NCBI GenBank assembly: GCA_900771345.1
Contig: CAAGNQ010000042.1
Span: forward strand, 1 to 34,639
Direction of reading: 5' to 3'
Length of the DNA: 34,639 bases
From: Clostridia bacterium
Lineage (GTDB): Bacteria; Bacillota; Clostridia; Christensenellales; Borkfalkiaceae
This document shows, in pieces, positions 7,925 through 15,633 of this stretch (the stretch's first letter is position 1; every line of letters starts with the position of its first letter). Made by a program: the position numbers and the translations under genes. The notes beneath the pieces were generated by a model. That model was not told where the DNA came from. It did no database searches and was given only the letters and a program-made list of their open reading frames with translations.

Positions 7925-7946
7925 AATTCAATAAAAATTCAATAAA
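7925..7946. promoter_or_regulatory. Tandem 11-bp repeat, probable OmpR/PhoB-type binding site
   Basis: AATTCAATAAA occurs twice with no gap (7925-7935 and 7936-7946). Seen as TTCAATA-N4-TTCAATA it has the 7+4 spacing that OmpR/PhoB-family dimers use. It lies between the response-regulator promoter and a rightward region ending in a terminator, so it could serve both. Confidence 0.6.
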
Positions 7947-7959
7947 CGTTTGATAAAAT

Positions 7960-8055
7960 AAAAATATAAGAAGGGCAACTTTTTTATAAATTAGCCCATA
8001 CTCTCAATAAACTTTTTCCTAGGATAGAACGCCGATTCGTCGGCGTTTTATCTTT
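7960..8055 (+). ncRNA. Candidate small RNA ending in a UUCG terminator
   Basis: No open frame with a start codon is present here, yet a plus-strand terminator stands at 8028-8054 with no plus-strand gene before it. -10-like boxes are TAAAAT (7954-7959) and TATAAG (7965-7970). Neither has a -35, but the tandem repeat ends 7 or 18 bases upstream, where an OmpR-type activator would replace the -35. GGGC (7973-7976) can pair with GCCC (7993-7996). The predicted transcript is about 70-90 bases. The evidence is positional; no known RNA family is recognised. Confidence 0.4.
8028..8054 (+). terminator. Intrinsic terminator, plus-strand only
   Basis: AACGCCGA-TTCG-TCGGCGTT (8028-8035 with 8040-8047, UUCG loop) followed by a broken T run to about 8059. 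No T run follows on the minus strand, so it acts rightward, on a transcript that starts after the response-regulator gene. Confidence 0.8.
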
Positions 8056-8071
8056 TTTTGGCGATAAACAA

Positions 8072-8104
8072 AAAATTCGCTCAAAACTTTGAGCGAATAT
8101 TTTT
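8072..8104. terminator. Terminator of the phosphoribosyltransferase gene
   Basis: ATTCGCTCAAA pairs with TTTGAGCGAAT (8075-8085 with 8088-8098), flanked by A and T runs. On the minus strand it directly follows the stop codon of the gene ending at 8105. It could also back up the rightward terminator. Confidence 0.85.
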
Positions 8105-8647
8105 TTATAATAGAGGAATATGTGCAAGATACCCGATATCTGCTCTGTCTTTAGAATCGCCTTCTGCTAAAACGAAAAGTTTTTTATGAACTATTCCTCC
8201 TGCTTTTTCAATAAGAGCCTCTAAGCCTCTTTCACTTTCACCGGTAGATACAACGTCGTCAATAATACATACCTTTTTGCCCTTAATCAAATCGACGTCA
8301 TGCCTTGAAAGGTGGAATTCTTGAGCAGTACCCGTGGTGATTGATACGCCGTAGGTAATACTAATGCCGTCTTGCATATAGAGTTTTTTGGATTTTCTTG
8401 CAACGGCGTAAAGAGGCATATTAAGTTCTCTTGCAACGACGTGTGTTAGTTGCAGTCCTTTTGATTCTGCCGTCAAAAGAACCTCACTGTCTCCAACCAT
8501 TTTAGCGAGTTCTTTTCCACAATGCTCTGTTAAAGACGGATTGCCGTGAAGATTGAAGAACGCAATAGTAATTCCACTAGGGAATTTTATGATAGGAAGT
8601 AGTTCCTTTCTGCCTTTAATATCAACTTCAAAAAACTTGTTATCCAT
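8105..8647 (-). CDS. Type I purine phosphoribosyltransferase (adenine/xanthine-type)
   Basis: A 180-residue PRTase-fold enzyme. The PRPP-binding signature CIIDDVVSTGES is near residues 126-137, preceded by LLTAESKGLQL, which resembles the adenine phosphoribosyltransferase group. It would salvage a purine base with PRPP to give the nucleotide in the cytoplasm. It lacks the N-terminal winged helix of PurR regulators, so an enzyme is more likely. I cannot decide the base. The start ATG at 8647 has GAGGTG about 8 bases upstream. It is divergent from the Ca2+ ATPase gene and ends in its own terminator. Confidence 0.8.
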   Translation of the reverse strand: MDNKFFEVDIKGRKELLPIIKFPSGITIAFFNLHGNPSLTEHCGKELAKMVGDSEVLLTAESKGLQLTHVVARELNMPLYAVARKSKKLYMQDGISITYGVSITTGTAQEFHLSRHDVDLIKGKKVCIIDDVVSTGESERGLEALIEKAGGIVHKKLFVLAEGDSKDRADIGYLAHIPLL

Positions 8648-8681
8648 AATGGTAACACCTCAAAAGAATTTTATATAAATC

Positions 8682-8710
8682 AGTTTATCATAAATTTTTG
8701 AGTTTGTCCA
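8682..8710 (-). promoter_or_regulatory. Candidate promoter of the phosphoribosyltransferase gene
   Basis: Minus strand TGGACA (8710-8705), 17-base spacer, TAAACT (8687-8682). The fit is moderate and the leader would be about 30 bases with a normal ribosome site. A rightward TATAAT at 8729-8734 may serve the divergent ATPase gene, but its -35 (TTGTCC) is 19 bases away. Confidence 0.45.
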
Positions 8711-8775
8711 TAACTAAATCATATATTCTATAATTTTCGCATAATTTATCCTAGCGAACAATTTTGGGGGAGCAA

Positions 8776-11409
8776 ATGGAATTTTACGATAAGACTATTG
8801 ACCAAGTTATAAAAACTTTCAATAGTGATAGCGAAAAGGGATTAAATAAGAGGTTTAGAGATGAAAACCAAAAAAAATACGGAAAAAACCTTCTTACAAA
8901 GCAAAAGAAAAAGGGCTTATTCAGTAAACTTTTAGACTCTCTGAAAGAGCCTATGCTCTTAATTCTTATTTTCAGTTTTTTTCTAGCGCTTGGGACTAAT
9001 ATAGGTAAACTCTTAAAGTCAGGGGACGGCGATTTTTTAGAATGCGCAGGAATATTTTTAGCCATTGCATTGTCAGTGTCTATCACTTTAATAATGGAAA
9101 GCACGTCTGAGAGAGCCTTTAACGCCCTTAACAAAATGTACGATAACGTAAAGGTAAAAGTCATTCGCGATGGGCAAATACTTACCGTTAGGCAAATGGA
9201 CGTATTGGTAGGGGATATTATTTTAATTGAAAGTGGCGATAAAATCGTTGCTGACGGACGACTAATAGAAAGCAATTCTCTTACGATAGACGAGTCTGCG
9301 CTAACGGGAGAAAGCCTACCGTTAGAAAAGAACGCCAAGTCAACTTTAAGCATAAACACCCCTTTGGCAGAGAGAACCAATATGGTTTATTCGGGAACGT
9401 TCGTAACCGGAGGGACTGGGAAATTTATCGTTACTGCAGTTGGTGACAATAGCGAAATAGGAAAGATTGCAGGCGTTCTTACCGATAAAAACACAAAGCA
9501 ATCACCCTTACAACAAAAACTAAATAAGTTAGGAAAAACAATCTCTATAATAGGGGCAGTGAGTGCAGTTATCGTGTTTGGCATTTCTATAATTAAACTT
9601 ATTTCCACTCACTCGTTGACCTTTGATAGTGTTCAAGACCTGTTTATTTCATCAATTATTCTAATAGTCGCGGCAGTTCCTGAAGGACTCCCGACGATAG
9701 TTGCCATGTCTCTTGCATTAAATATGATAAAACTTGCAGGGGATAACGCCCTCATTAAAAAAATCTCTGCAACTGAAACGACGGGAGCAGTTAGCGTTAT
9801 TTGTTCGGACAAAACGGGCACGTTAACGGAAAACAAAATGAAGGTCGTATCAATCTGCGTGAATGAGTTTTGTTCGTCGGCAGAGAGTAGTATAAACGAA
9901 GTTTTAAGGCAAAATTTTGTGTGCAACTCAACTGCCGATTTGCTAACCATTAACGGCAAACTTTTTGCAAAGGGAAGTGGAACGGAATGTGCTCTTTTAT
10001 CGGCATATTTAAAGAGCAACAAAAGTATTTCTTACAGTGAATATAGAAATATGTTTGAAATAGTAAATCGCCAGCCATTTTCAAGCGATAATAAATATAT
10101 GAGCACAACTATTAGAATAGGCGAAAAGTATAGGCAACTCGTTAAAGGCGCACCTGAGGTCATACTTGAAAAATGCACTCTTTCTACGGCTCAAAAAAAT
10201 AAAATTTTATATAATATCGAAGAACATCAGAAGAAGGCTAGAAGGGTTATATGTTTTGCACATATAGACCTAGAGCGAATAGACGAAAAGGCCGAGTTGG
10301 TTTACGATGGATTCGCCTCGCTGGCAGACCCTATACGAAAGGAAGTTTATAAAGCAGTTAAAGAATGCAAGAGTGCAGGAATAAAAATAAAGATTTTAAC
10401 GGGGGATAACAGGGTAACTGCGTTTGCTATTGCAAAGGAACTTAAAATTGCAGATAATGAAAGCCAAATTATCGACGGGCAGGAATTAGAAAAACTTAGT
10501 GACCAAATGCTTAAAAAGGTGCTTTTAAGAGTAAGCGTAATCGCAAGAAGTACTCCTATAATAAAATTAAGGGTAGTAAAAGCACTGAGAAGTATGGGAG
10601 AAGTTGTTGCAGTTACAGGTGACGGCATTAACGACGCTCCTGCAATAAAACAGGCAGACGTTGGAATCGCTATGGGCAAAAGTGGGAGTGAGATAACAAA
10701 GGAAGCAGGAGATATAGTACTTCTTGACGACAGTTTTGCAACCGTAGTAAAAGCAATATCGTTTGGTAGAAACGTATATAAAAATTTACAGCGTTTTATA
10801 CTTTTTCAGTTATCGGTAAATCTTTCTGCATTATTTTTTATAACTCTATGTGCAATTTTAGGATATCCCACACCTTTTAACACCTTTCAACTTCTATGGA
10901 TAAACGTTATAATGGACGGACCACCAGCGCTGACGTTGGGGTTAGAAAGGGCGAGCAGTTCACTTATGAAAAACAAGCCCATAAAAAAGAGTCAAGGGAT
11001 TGTTAGTAAAAATATGCTGATAAGAATTATAATAAACGGCCTATTAATCGGTGGGGCAATGCTATTTCAATACGTTTATAATTTTCTTGGCGTTAAGGAA
11101 AGTGAAAAATCAAGTACGGTATTTACCCTTTTTATACTTTTTCAACTGTTCAACGCATTTAACAGCAGAGAATTAGGTGCGCAAAGCATATTTGCAAATA
11201 TAGGCAAAAATAAAATTATGCTAGTAACTTTTTCCTGCGTGTTTATAATTCATATTCTTATTATATGCGTGTGTTATCCACTATTTTCAGTAAAACCTAT
11301 GAGCATTTTGGCCTGGATAAAAACCCTGCTATTTGCATCGTTAATCGTTGTCGTTTCTGAAATTTATAAACTCATGTATAGGCTTTTAAAGTCGAAAAAA
11401 GGTTTATAA
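8776..11409 (+). CDS. P2-type Ca2+/Mn2+-transporting ATPase
   Basis: An 877-residue cation pump from the preferred ATG at 8776, just after GGGGGAG; an in-frame TTG 12 bases earlier has no ribosome site. Motifs: TGES (T177), PEGLP in helix 4 (E303), DKTGTLTE (D345), KGAPE, LTGDN, GDGINDAPA, and FNAFNSRELG in the last helices. Helix 6 has N-VIM-D (N710, D714). PEGL plus N..MD matches PMR1/SPCA-like pumps that carry Ca2+ and also Mn2+ through one site. It would export these ions across the cell membrane using ATP. Length and motifs are complete. Confidence 0.93.
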   Translation: MEFYDKTIDQVIKTFNSDSEKGLNKRFRDENQKKYGKNLLTKQKKKGLFSKLLDSLKEPMLLILIFSFFLALGTNIGKLLKSGDGDFLECAGIFLAIALSVSITLIMESTSERAFNALNKMYDNVKVKVIRDGQILTVRQMDVLVGDIILIESGDKIVADGRLIESNSLTIDESALTGESLPLEKNAKSTLSINTPLAERTNMVYSGTFVTGGTGKFIVTAVGDNSEIGKIAGVLTDKNTKQSPLQQKLNKLGKTISIIGAVSAVIVFGISIIKLISTHSLTFDSVQDLFISSIILIVAAVPEGLPTIVAMSLALNMIKLAGDNALIKKISATETTGAVSVICSDKTGTLTENKMKVVSICVNEFCSSAESSINEVLRQNFVCNSTADLLTINGKLFAKGSGTECALLSAYLKSNKSISYSEYRNMFEIVNRQPFSSDNKYMSTTIRIGEKYRQLVKGAPEVILEKCTLSTAQKNKILYNIEEHQKKARRVICFAHIDLERIDEKAELVYDGFASLADPIRKEVYKAVKECKSAGIKIKILTGDNRVTAFAIAKELKIADNESQIIDGQELEKLSDQMLKKVLLRVSVIARSTPIIKLRVVKALRSMGEVVAVTGDGINDAPAIKQADVGIAMGKSGSEITKEAGDIVLLDDSFATVVKAISFGRNVYKNLQRFILFQLSVNLSALFFITLCAILGYPTPFNTFQLLWINVIMDGPPALTLGLERASSSLMKNKPIKKSQGIVSKNMLIRIIINGLLIGGAMLFQYVYNFLGVKESEKSSTVFTLFILFQLFNAFNSRELGAQSIFANIGKNKIMLVTFSCVFIIHILIICVCYPLFSVKPMSILAWIKTLLFASLIVVVSEIYKLMYRLLKSKKGL

Positions 11410-11487
11410 GTAACTGAAATCATTCAAAAAGAGGCTAAAAGTGTCAGACTGATAAATAAATTTTTTTTAAGGGCGTAAACTAAAATT

Positions 11488-12225
11488 ATGGTTCAAATAA
11501 AAATAACGGAAAAAGAGTATAACGAGGATAATCTGTTATACGTTCAATCGTCTATAAGCGAATTTATATCGCACGCAGGCTGTTCGGTAAAGATAGATGG
11601 AATAGACGGGAGAAAGATTCTGACAATTAACTGCTCAGAGTGTTATTCTGACCTTTTGCGCGCAGAAATCTCTGATAAAGTGGCAGAAATTATAGCGATA
11701 AAATATAAATACGAGTTTATCAAGAAAAATCTTTTAATCGGTGGTCTTTCGCAAAAAGAGCAAGAAATTTTAATCACGAGTTTAATTGCGGCAGATTTAG
11801 AGGAGGATAAAAAATATTTGTTTGACAGGATAAAGAGTTTAAACTACTTGGCTGTAGACGGAATATTTTATTTTAGGCTTAAAGCCTTAAAGAAGAAGTG
11901 GAAAGACGTAATAGAGTACATTCCCAACTGTTTTATGAATACCCAGTTAAAAGAGTTTATTCTCTACCTTTTAGAAAACAAAAAAAGACGGGTTTACGTG
12001 GACGGCGAAAGAGTTTACGATTGCCATTTTAGACGGCTTAAAAGAAGTAATCTTGTTGGAGGGGGGGAGGTAAAAGTGCTTAAAGAAGTGCTACTTAGCA
12101 ACTGTGGAGAAGTTGAACTTAACGGAGAAATCCCAAAAGACGACGAGTATTATCTTAAAGAATATTTTAATGATAAGTTGTATTTTTCTAGGAATGAAAA
12201 ACAAGGTGGGAAATATTTTAATTAA
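11488..12225 (+). CDS. ytxC: YtxC-like putative sporulation protein
   Basis: A 245-residue soluble protein that resembles the YtxC family in overall pattern: a mixed N-terminal half, then a helical core with KKKWKDVIEYIPNCF. In Bacillus subtilis ytxC lies directly upstream of thrS, and the same order holds here, which is the best support for the name. The function is not known; the family is linked to sporulators. The ATG at 11488 has no close ribosome site (AAGGG lies 14 bases upstream). A TAAACT box ends six bases before the ATG, the same spacing as in the leaderless candidates, but with no -35. The thrS promoter starts 5 bases after its stop codon. Confidence 0.75.
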   Translation: MVQIKITEKEYNEDNLLYVQSSISEFISHAGCSVKIDGIDGRKILTINCSECYSDLLRAEISDKVAEIIAIKYKYEFIKKNLLIGGLSQKEQEILITSLIAADLEEDKKYLFDRIKSLNYLAVDGIFYFRLKALKKKWKDVIEYIPNCFMNTQLKEFILYLLENKKRRVYVDGERVYDCHFRRLKRSNLVGGGEVKVLKEVLLSNCGEVELNGEIPKDDEYYLKEYFNDKLYFSRNEKQGGKYFN

Positions 12226-12229
12226 ACAG

Positions 12230-12258
12230 TTGACAATTATGCAAATTTAGTTTAATAT
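12230..12258 (+). promoter_or_regulatory. thrS promoter
   Basis: TTGACA (12230-12235), 17-base spacer, TAATAT (12253-12258), almost touching the ytxC stop codon. Start of transcription is expected near 12265. Confidence 0.8.
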
Positions 12259-12264
12259 ATAGAT

Positions 12265-12484
12265 ACTTAAATTTGCTATGTCAATGGACAAGTAGTTTAC
12301 TAGAGAAGTTGTTAGAGAGTGAGCGAGGGTGGAATGCTCATAACGGAATAGTAAATGAAACCACCATAGTCGGCAGTAGTTATCGCACCTAAAAAAGCGT
12401 AAAAAGAGGCTATCTTTTGGTAGCAATTAAGGTGGAACCACGGAAATTATTTCGTCCTTAAACTTATGTTTAAGGGCGTTTTTC
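12265..12484 (+). promoter_or_regulatory. T-box riboswitch leader of thrS
   Basis: The conserved T-box AAGGTGGAACCACG is at 12429-12442. It is followed by a terminator stem (12453-12463 with 12468-12478) and a T run. Upstream, the Stem I pattern is visible: AGAGAG, GGTGGAATGC in the distal part, and a helix TTTACT/AGTAAA closing the specifier region. An ACC (Thr) triplet occurs at 12360-12362 and again at 12363-12365, so one of these is probably the specifier. Uncharged tRNA-Thr would pair there and with the T-box, favour the antiterminator and switch thrS on. Confidence 0.93.
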
Positions 12485-12502
12485 ATTATAGGAGGAATTG
12501 TT

Positions 12503-14434
12503 ATGAAAATTACTTTAAAAGACGGTTCAGTTTTGGAGTTTGAACAACCGATAACTGTAGAAGAGGTTGCAAAGCAAATTTCAGAAGGGCTTTGGAGGAA
12601 TGCAGTTTGTGGCAAAGTAAACGGCGAACTAGTAGACCTTAATACCGTTATCAGTGAAGATTCAGATTTATCAATAATAACCCTAAAAGATAAAGAAGGG
12701 CTTGACGTTTATCGTCACACGACTTCGCATATATTGGCGCAAGCAGTAAAGAATATATTTCCAACGAGCAAGCTTGCTATAGGGCCTGTTATCGACAATG
12801 GATTTTATTACGACATAGAATTTAAAACACCTATCACTCAAAACGATTTGGCAAAGATTGAAAGTGAGATGAAAGATATTATAAAGAGCGATTTGCCAAT
12901 AGAGAGAATGGTTTACGGCAAGCGCGACGCCGTTAAAATATTTAAAGACTTTTCCGAGCCGTATAAGGTGGAACTTATAAACGACTTGCCGGCAGGTAGC
13001 GTAATATCTTTCTATAAGCAGGGGGACTTCGTTGATCTATGCCGTGGACCTCACCTTCCTTCGACAGGTAAAGTCAAGGCGTTTAAGTTGACCTCTATAA
13101 CGGGTGCGTATTGGCGTGGTGATGAAAAGAATAAAATGCTCACTCGTATTTACGGCACGGCGTTTGCTAAAAAGAGCGAACTTGACGAGTATTTGACGGC
13201 ACTCGAAGAGGCTAAAAAGCGCGACCATAATAAACTCGGCAGGGAACTAGGCATCTTCTTAACCGAAGAGGTTGTAGGTCAAGGTCTACCTATTTTAGCA
13301 CCAAAAGGCGCGAAAATTATGCAGATTTTAACCCGTTTTGTTGAGGATGAAGAGGAAAAGAGAGGGTTTATGATAACCAAAACTCCGTATATGGCAAAGA
13401 ACGACCTTTACCGTATTTCAGGGCATTGGGACCATTATCGTGATAAAATGTTTATTATTGGGGACGAAAATTCTCCTGAAGCCATAGCACTTCGTCCTAT
13501 GACCTGTCCGTTCCAGTACCAAATTTATAAAAACGGACTTAAGAGTTATAGGGATTTGCCTTGCAGATATAGTGAAACGGCAACCCTGTTTAGAAAGGAA
13601 GCAAGTGGTGAAATGCACGGGCTTATAAGGGTTCGTCAGTTTACCCTATCAGACGGTCATATCGTATGTACGCCTGAGCAGATTGAAGGTGAGTTTAAAA
13701 GATGTTTAGAACTCAGTTATTACTTCTTAGACTGTTTGGGAATGAGAGATGACGTGACCTTCCGTTTTTCAAAGCGAGGAAAAGCGAATAAGAGCAAGTA
13801 TATAGATAACGATAAGGCTTGGAACGAAACAGAGGCGCTTATGAAAGTTATTCTTGACGATATAGGTATCGAGTACGTTGAGGCTGACGACGAGGCTGCT
13901 TTTTACGGTCCAAAACTCGACGTTCAGGCTAAGAACGTATACGGAAAAGAAGATACAATCATTACTATTCAACTTGACTTTGCCGCTGCGCACAGTTTTG
14001 ATATGACTTATATTGACGAGGACGGAGAGAAGAAGTATCCGTTCGTTATTCATAGAAGTTCAATCGGATGTTACGAAAGAACGTTGGCAATGCTTATCGA
14101 AAAATACGCTGGTGCATTCCCATTCTGGATAAGCCCCGTTCAAGTTAAAGTTTTGAGTTTAACGAGCAGAACTGCAGATTATGCAAACCAAATTGTTGAA
14201 GAACTTCTTAAACACGGTATTCGTGCTGAAGCAGATAACAGAAACGAAACGATTGGATATAAAATAAGAGAGGCAACGCTAGAGAAAGTTCCATATCAGT
14301 TTGTAGTAGGCGATAAGGAATTAGAGGAAAAGACCGTTTCCGTTTCTTCGAGAAAGAGGGGTAAACTCGGTGCGATTGCGCTTGAAGATATTATTAAAGA
14401 ACTCGTTGAAGAAGACAGAAGTAAAAAGGCATAA
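12503..14434 (+). CDS. thrS: Threonyl-tRNA synthetase
   Basis: A 643-residue class II synthetase with the full set of domains: TGS (1-60), editing domain with HTTSH (H72, H76), catalytic core and anticodon-binding domain (about 540-640). The zinc ligands are C335, H386 and H517. Motif 2 is in RYSETATLFRKEASGEMHG and motif 3 in SSIGCYERTLAMLIE. It charges tRNA-Thr and clears mischarged Ser-tRNA-Thr. Its expression is controlled by the T-box leader. The ribosome site GGAGG lies 7-8 bases before the ATG. An A/T-rich terminator follows. Confidence 0.97.
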   Translation: MKITLKDGSVLEFEQPITVEEVAKQISEGLWRNAVCGKVNGELVDLNTVISEDSDLSIITLKDKEGLDVYRHTTSHILAQAVKNIFPTSKLAIGPVIDNGFYYDIEFKTPITQNDLAKIESEMKDIIKSDLPIERMVYGKRDAVKIFKDFSEPYKVELINDLPAGSVISFYKQGDFVDLCRGPHLPSTGKVKAFKLTSITGAYWRGDEKNKMLTRIYGTAFAKKSELDEYLTALEEAKKRDHNKLGRELGIFLTEEVVGQGLPILAPKGAKIMQILTRFVEDEEEKRGFMITKTPYMAKNDLYRISGHWDHYRDKMFIIGDENSPEAIALRPMTCPFQYQIYKNGLKSYRDLPCRYSETATLFRKEASGEMHGLIRVRQFTLSDGHIVCTPEQIEGEFKRCLELSYYFLDCLGMRDDVTFRFSKRGKANKSKYIDNDKAWNETEALMKVILDDIGIEYVEADDEAAFYGPKLDVQAKNVYGKEDTIITIQLDFAAAHSFDMTYIDEDGEKKYPFVIHRSSIGCYERTLAMLIEKYAGAFPFWISPVQVKVLSLTSRTADYANQIVEELLKHGIRAEADNRNETIGYKIREATLEKVPYQFVVGDKELEEKTVSVSSRKRGKLGAIALEDIIKELVEEDRSKKA

Positions 14435-14444
14435 AATCAAAAGG

Positions 14445-14477
14445 AAAAAAGAAAGAAAATTTTTCTTTCTTTTTTTT
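14445..14477. terminator. A/T-rich terminator between thrS and spmB
   Basis: AAAAAAGAAAGAAAA (14445-14459) faces its complement (14461-14475), with T runs on both strands. It sits between two convergent stop codons and can serve both genes. Confidence 0.7.
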
Positions 14478-14488
14478 CATTTTAAATA

Positions 14489-14995
14489 TTACAAGATTAG
14501 ACAAATAAAACAGGCAAAAACGCAGGATATGAAAGATGCGATTAGTGAAATTGCAATAGGAAGCGTTAACTTTTTAGTTTTAGCACCTGCAAAATATACT
14601 GCCGCTATATAAAAAGTCGTTTCGCTACTTCCGTAAATTACCGAAGCACACCTTGAAATATAACTATCCACTCCATAAGAAGAATAAATTTCAGAAAGGG
14701 TTGCAAGCGCGCCACTTCCAGAAAAAGGCTTAATTAAAATAAGTTTAGTAAGTTCTTTTGGTATCCCTAAAACACTAAAAAACGGGTGCAAGGTTTTAGC
14801 AAAAAAATTAGATAATCCACTTACTTCAAACAATTCGGTGAGAATAAAAATGCTAACCAGATAGGGAAAGATATTTATAGCAAAAGGTATTGCTGATTTT
14901 ACGCCCTCAGTAAACGTGGGGTAAATTTTAATCTTCTTAAAAAGTGAGTAAATAATGATAATTAAAAAAAGAACAGGTATAAAATATACTGACAT
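14489..14995 (-). CDS. spmB: Spore maturation protein B
   Basis: A 168-residue membrane protein of the nucleoside-recognition (Gate) type, with hydrophobic helices through most of its length and the family motifs KPFSGSGALA and YGSSETTFY. SpmA and SpmB act together in the forming spore; loss in Bacillus gives poorly dehydrated, heat-sensitive spores. The ATG begins one base after the spmA stop codon, so they form one unit. The operon converges on thrS. Confidence 0.93.
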   Translation of the reverse strand: MSVYFIPVLFLIIIIYSLFKKIKIYPTFTEGVKSAIPFAINIFPYLVSIFILTELFEVSGLSNFFAKTLHPFFSVLGIPKELTKLILIKPFSGSGALATLSEIYSSYGVDSYISRCASVIYGSSETTFYIAAVYFAGAKTKKLTLPIAISLIASFISCVFACFICLIL

Positions 14996-14996
14996 T

Positions 14997-15548
14997 CTAA
15001 CCTCTCTTGCAGAAAATTTTAACTAAAGTTACGCCTATAATCGTAGATAAAAGCGTGGCTAAAATGGTTGGGAAAATAATATCTGAGGGAGAGGCAGAAT
15101 TAAGGCTTGTCCGTAGCGCCAAAACGGATGAAGGAATCAGTTGAACGCTCGTTGCATTAATTACGAAAAACATAGTAATTGCATACTCGGTGTTGGGGTG
15201 CTTTTCTAACTCTTCAACGGCTTTAATTCCCATAGGCGTCGTAGCGCCACTCATTCCTAGCATATTAGCAGAAATATTAAGAGAAATAAAATCTCCTGCC
15301 TTTTCGGGCACTTTTCCAAACAAAAATTTATTGATAGGTTTAAGTGCTAGAGCGAATTTATTAGATAGTTTGCTTTTTTCAACGAGTGCTAAAATTCCCA
15401 TCCAAACTGCGTGAATAACAATCATTTTCATAGCAAGAGAAAGTGCTTTTTCCCCACCCGATAAAAATGATGATAATATGCTTTCAGGATTGATAAATAG
15501 TAAAATTACCATGGATATGGTAACTATAATGGTAAAAATTGCATTCAT
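14997..15548 (-). CDS. spmA: Spore maturation protein A
   Basis: A 183-residue membrane protein with the SpmA signature NISANMLGMSGATTPMGIKAVEEL and several hydrophobic helices. It works with SpmB in spore-core dehydration. The start ATG at 15548 has no ribosome site. A sigma-E-like promoter ends 5 bases before it, which would give an mRNA with almost no leader. The next Met is at residue 13 and would cut into the first membrane helix. Divergent from metG, whose promoter overlaps this one. Confidence 0.93.
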   Translation of the reverse strand: MNAIFTIIVTISMVILLFINPESILSSFLSGGEKALSLAMKMIVIHAVWMGILALVEKSKLSNKFALALKPINKFLFGKVPEKAGDFISLNISANMLGMSGATTPMGIKAVEELEKHPNTEYAITMFFVINATSVQLIPSSVLALRTSLNSASPSDIIFPTILATLLSTIIGVTLVKIFCKRG

Positions 15549-15553
15549 AGTAA

Positions 15554-15582
15554 AAATTATGCAAAAATTCCCTTGAATATGC
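15554..15582 (-). promoter_or_regulatory. Sigma-E-like promoter of spmA-spmB
   Basis: Minus strand GCATATT (15582-15576), 14-base spacer, CATAATTT (15561-15554). The known Bacillus sigma-E consensus is about KMATATT-N14/15-CATACANT, so the -35 fits fully and the -10 differs at two positions. spmAB is known to be under mother-cell control in Bacillus, which agrees. Confidence 0.55.
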
Positions 15583-15601
15583 TTTTAAAATGTGGTAAAA
15601 T
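15573..15601 (+). promoter_or_regulatory. metG promoter
   Basis: TTGAAT (15573-15578), 17-base spacer, TAAAAT (15596-15601). Its -35 shares bases 15576-15578 with the -35 of the divergent spmA promoter. Confidence 0.65.
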
Positions 15602-15633
15602 AAAAGACAAGTAAAATTATGATGGAGAAATTT

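Noticed and set aside
8105..8647. PurR-type repressor rather than a phosphoribosyltransferase
   Set aside because: The N-terminal winged helix is missing; only the PRTase domain is present.
8755..8762. CGAACAAT resembling a PurBox between the phosphoribosyltransferase and ATPase genes
   Set aside because: The flank does not fit the rest of the box and no inverted second copy at 16-17 bases is seen.
8764..8775. TTG start for the Ca2+ ATPase
   Set aside because: No ribosome site precedes it; the ATG at 8776 follows GGGGGAG.
13769..14053. Minus-strand open frame inside thrS
   Set aside because: Mirror frame of a conserved synthetase gene, with no ribosome site or recognisable product.
15602..15633. 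A riboswitch or T-box before metG
   Set aside because: The predicted leader is only about 30 bases with no T-box sequence or SAM-riboswitch pattern.
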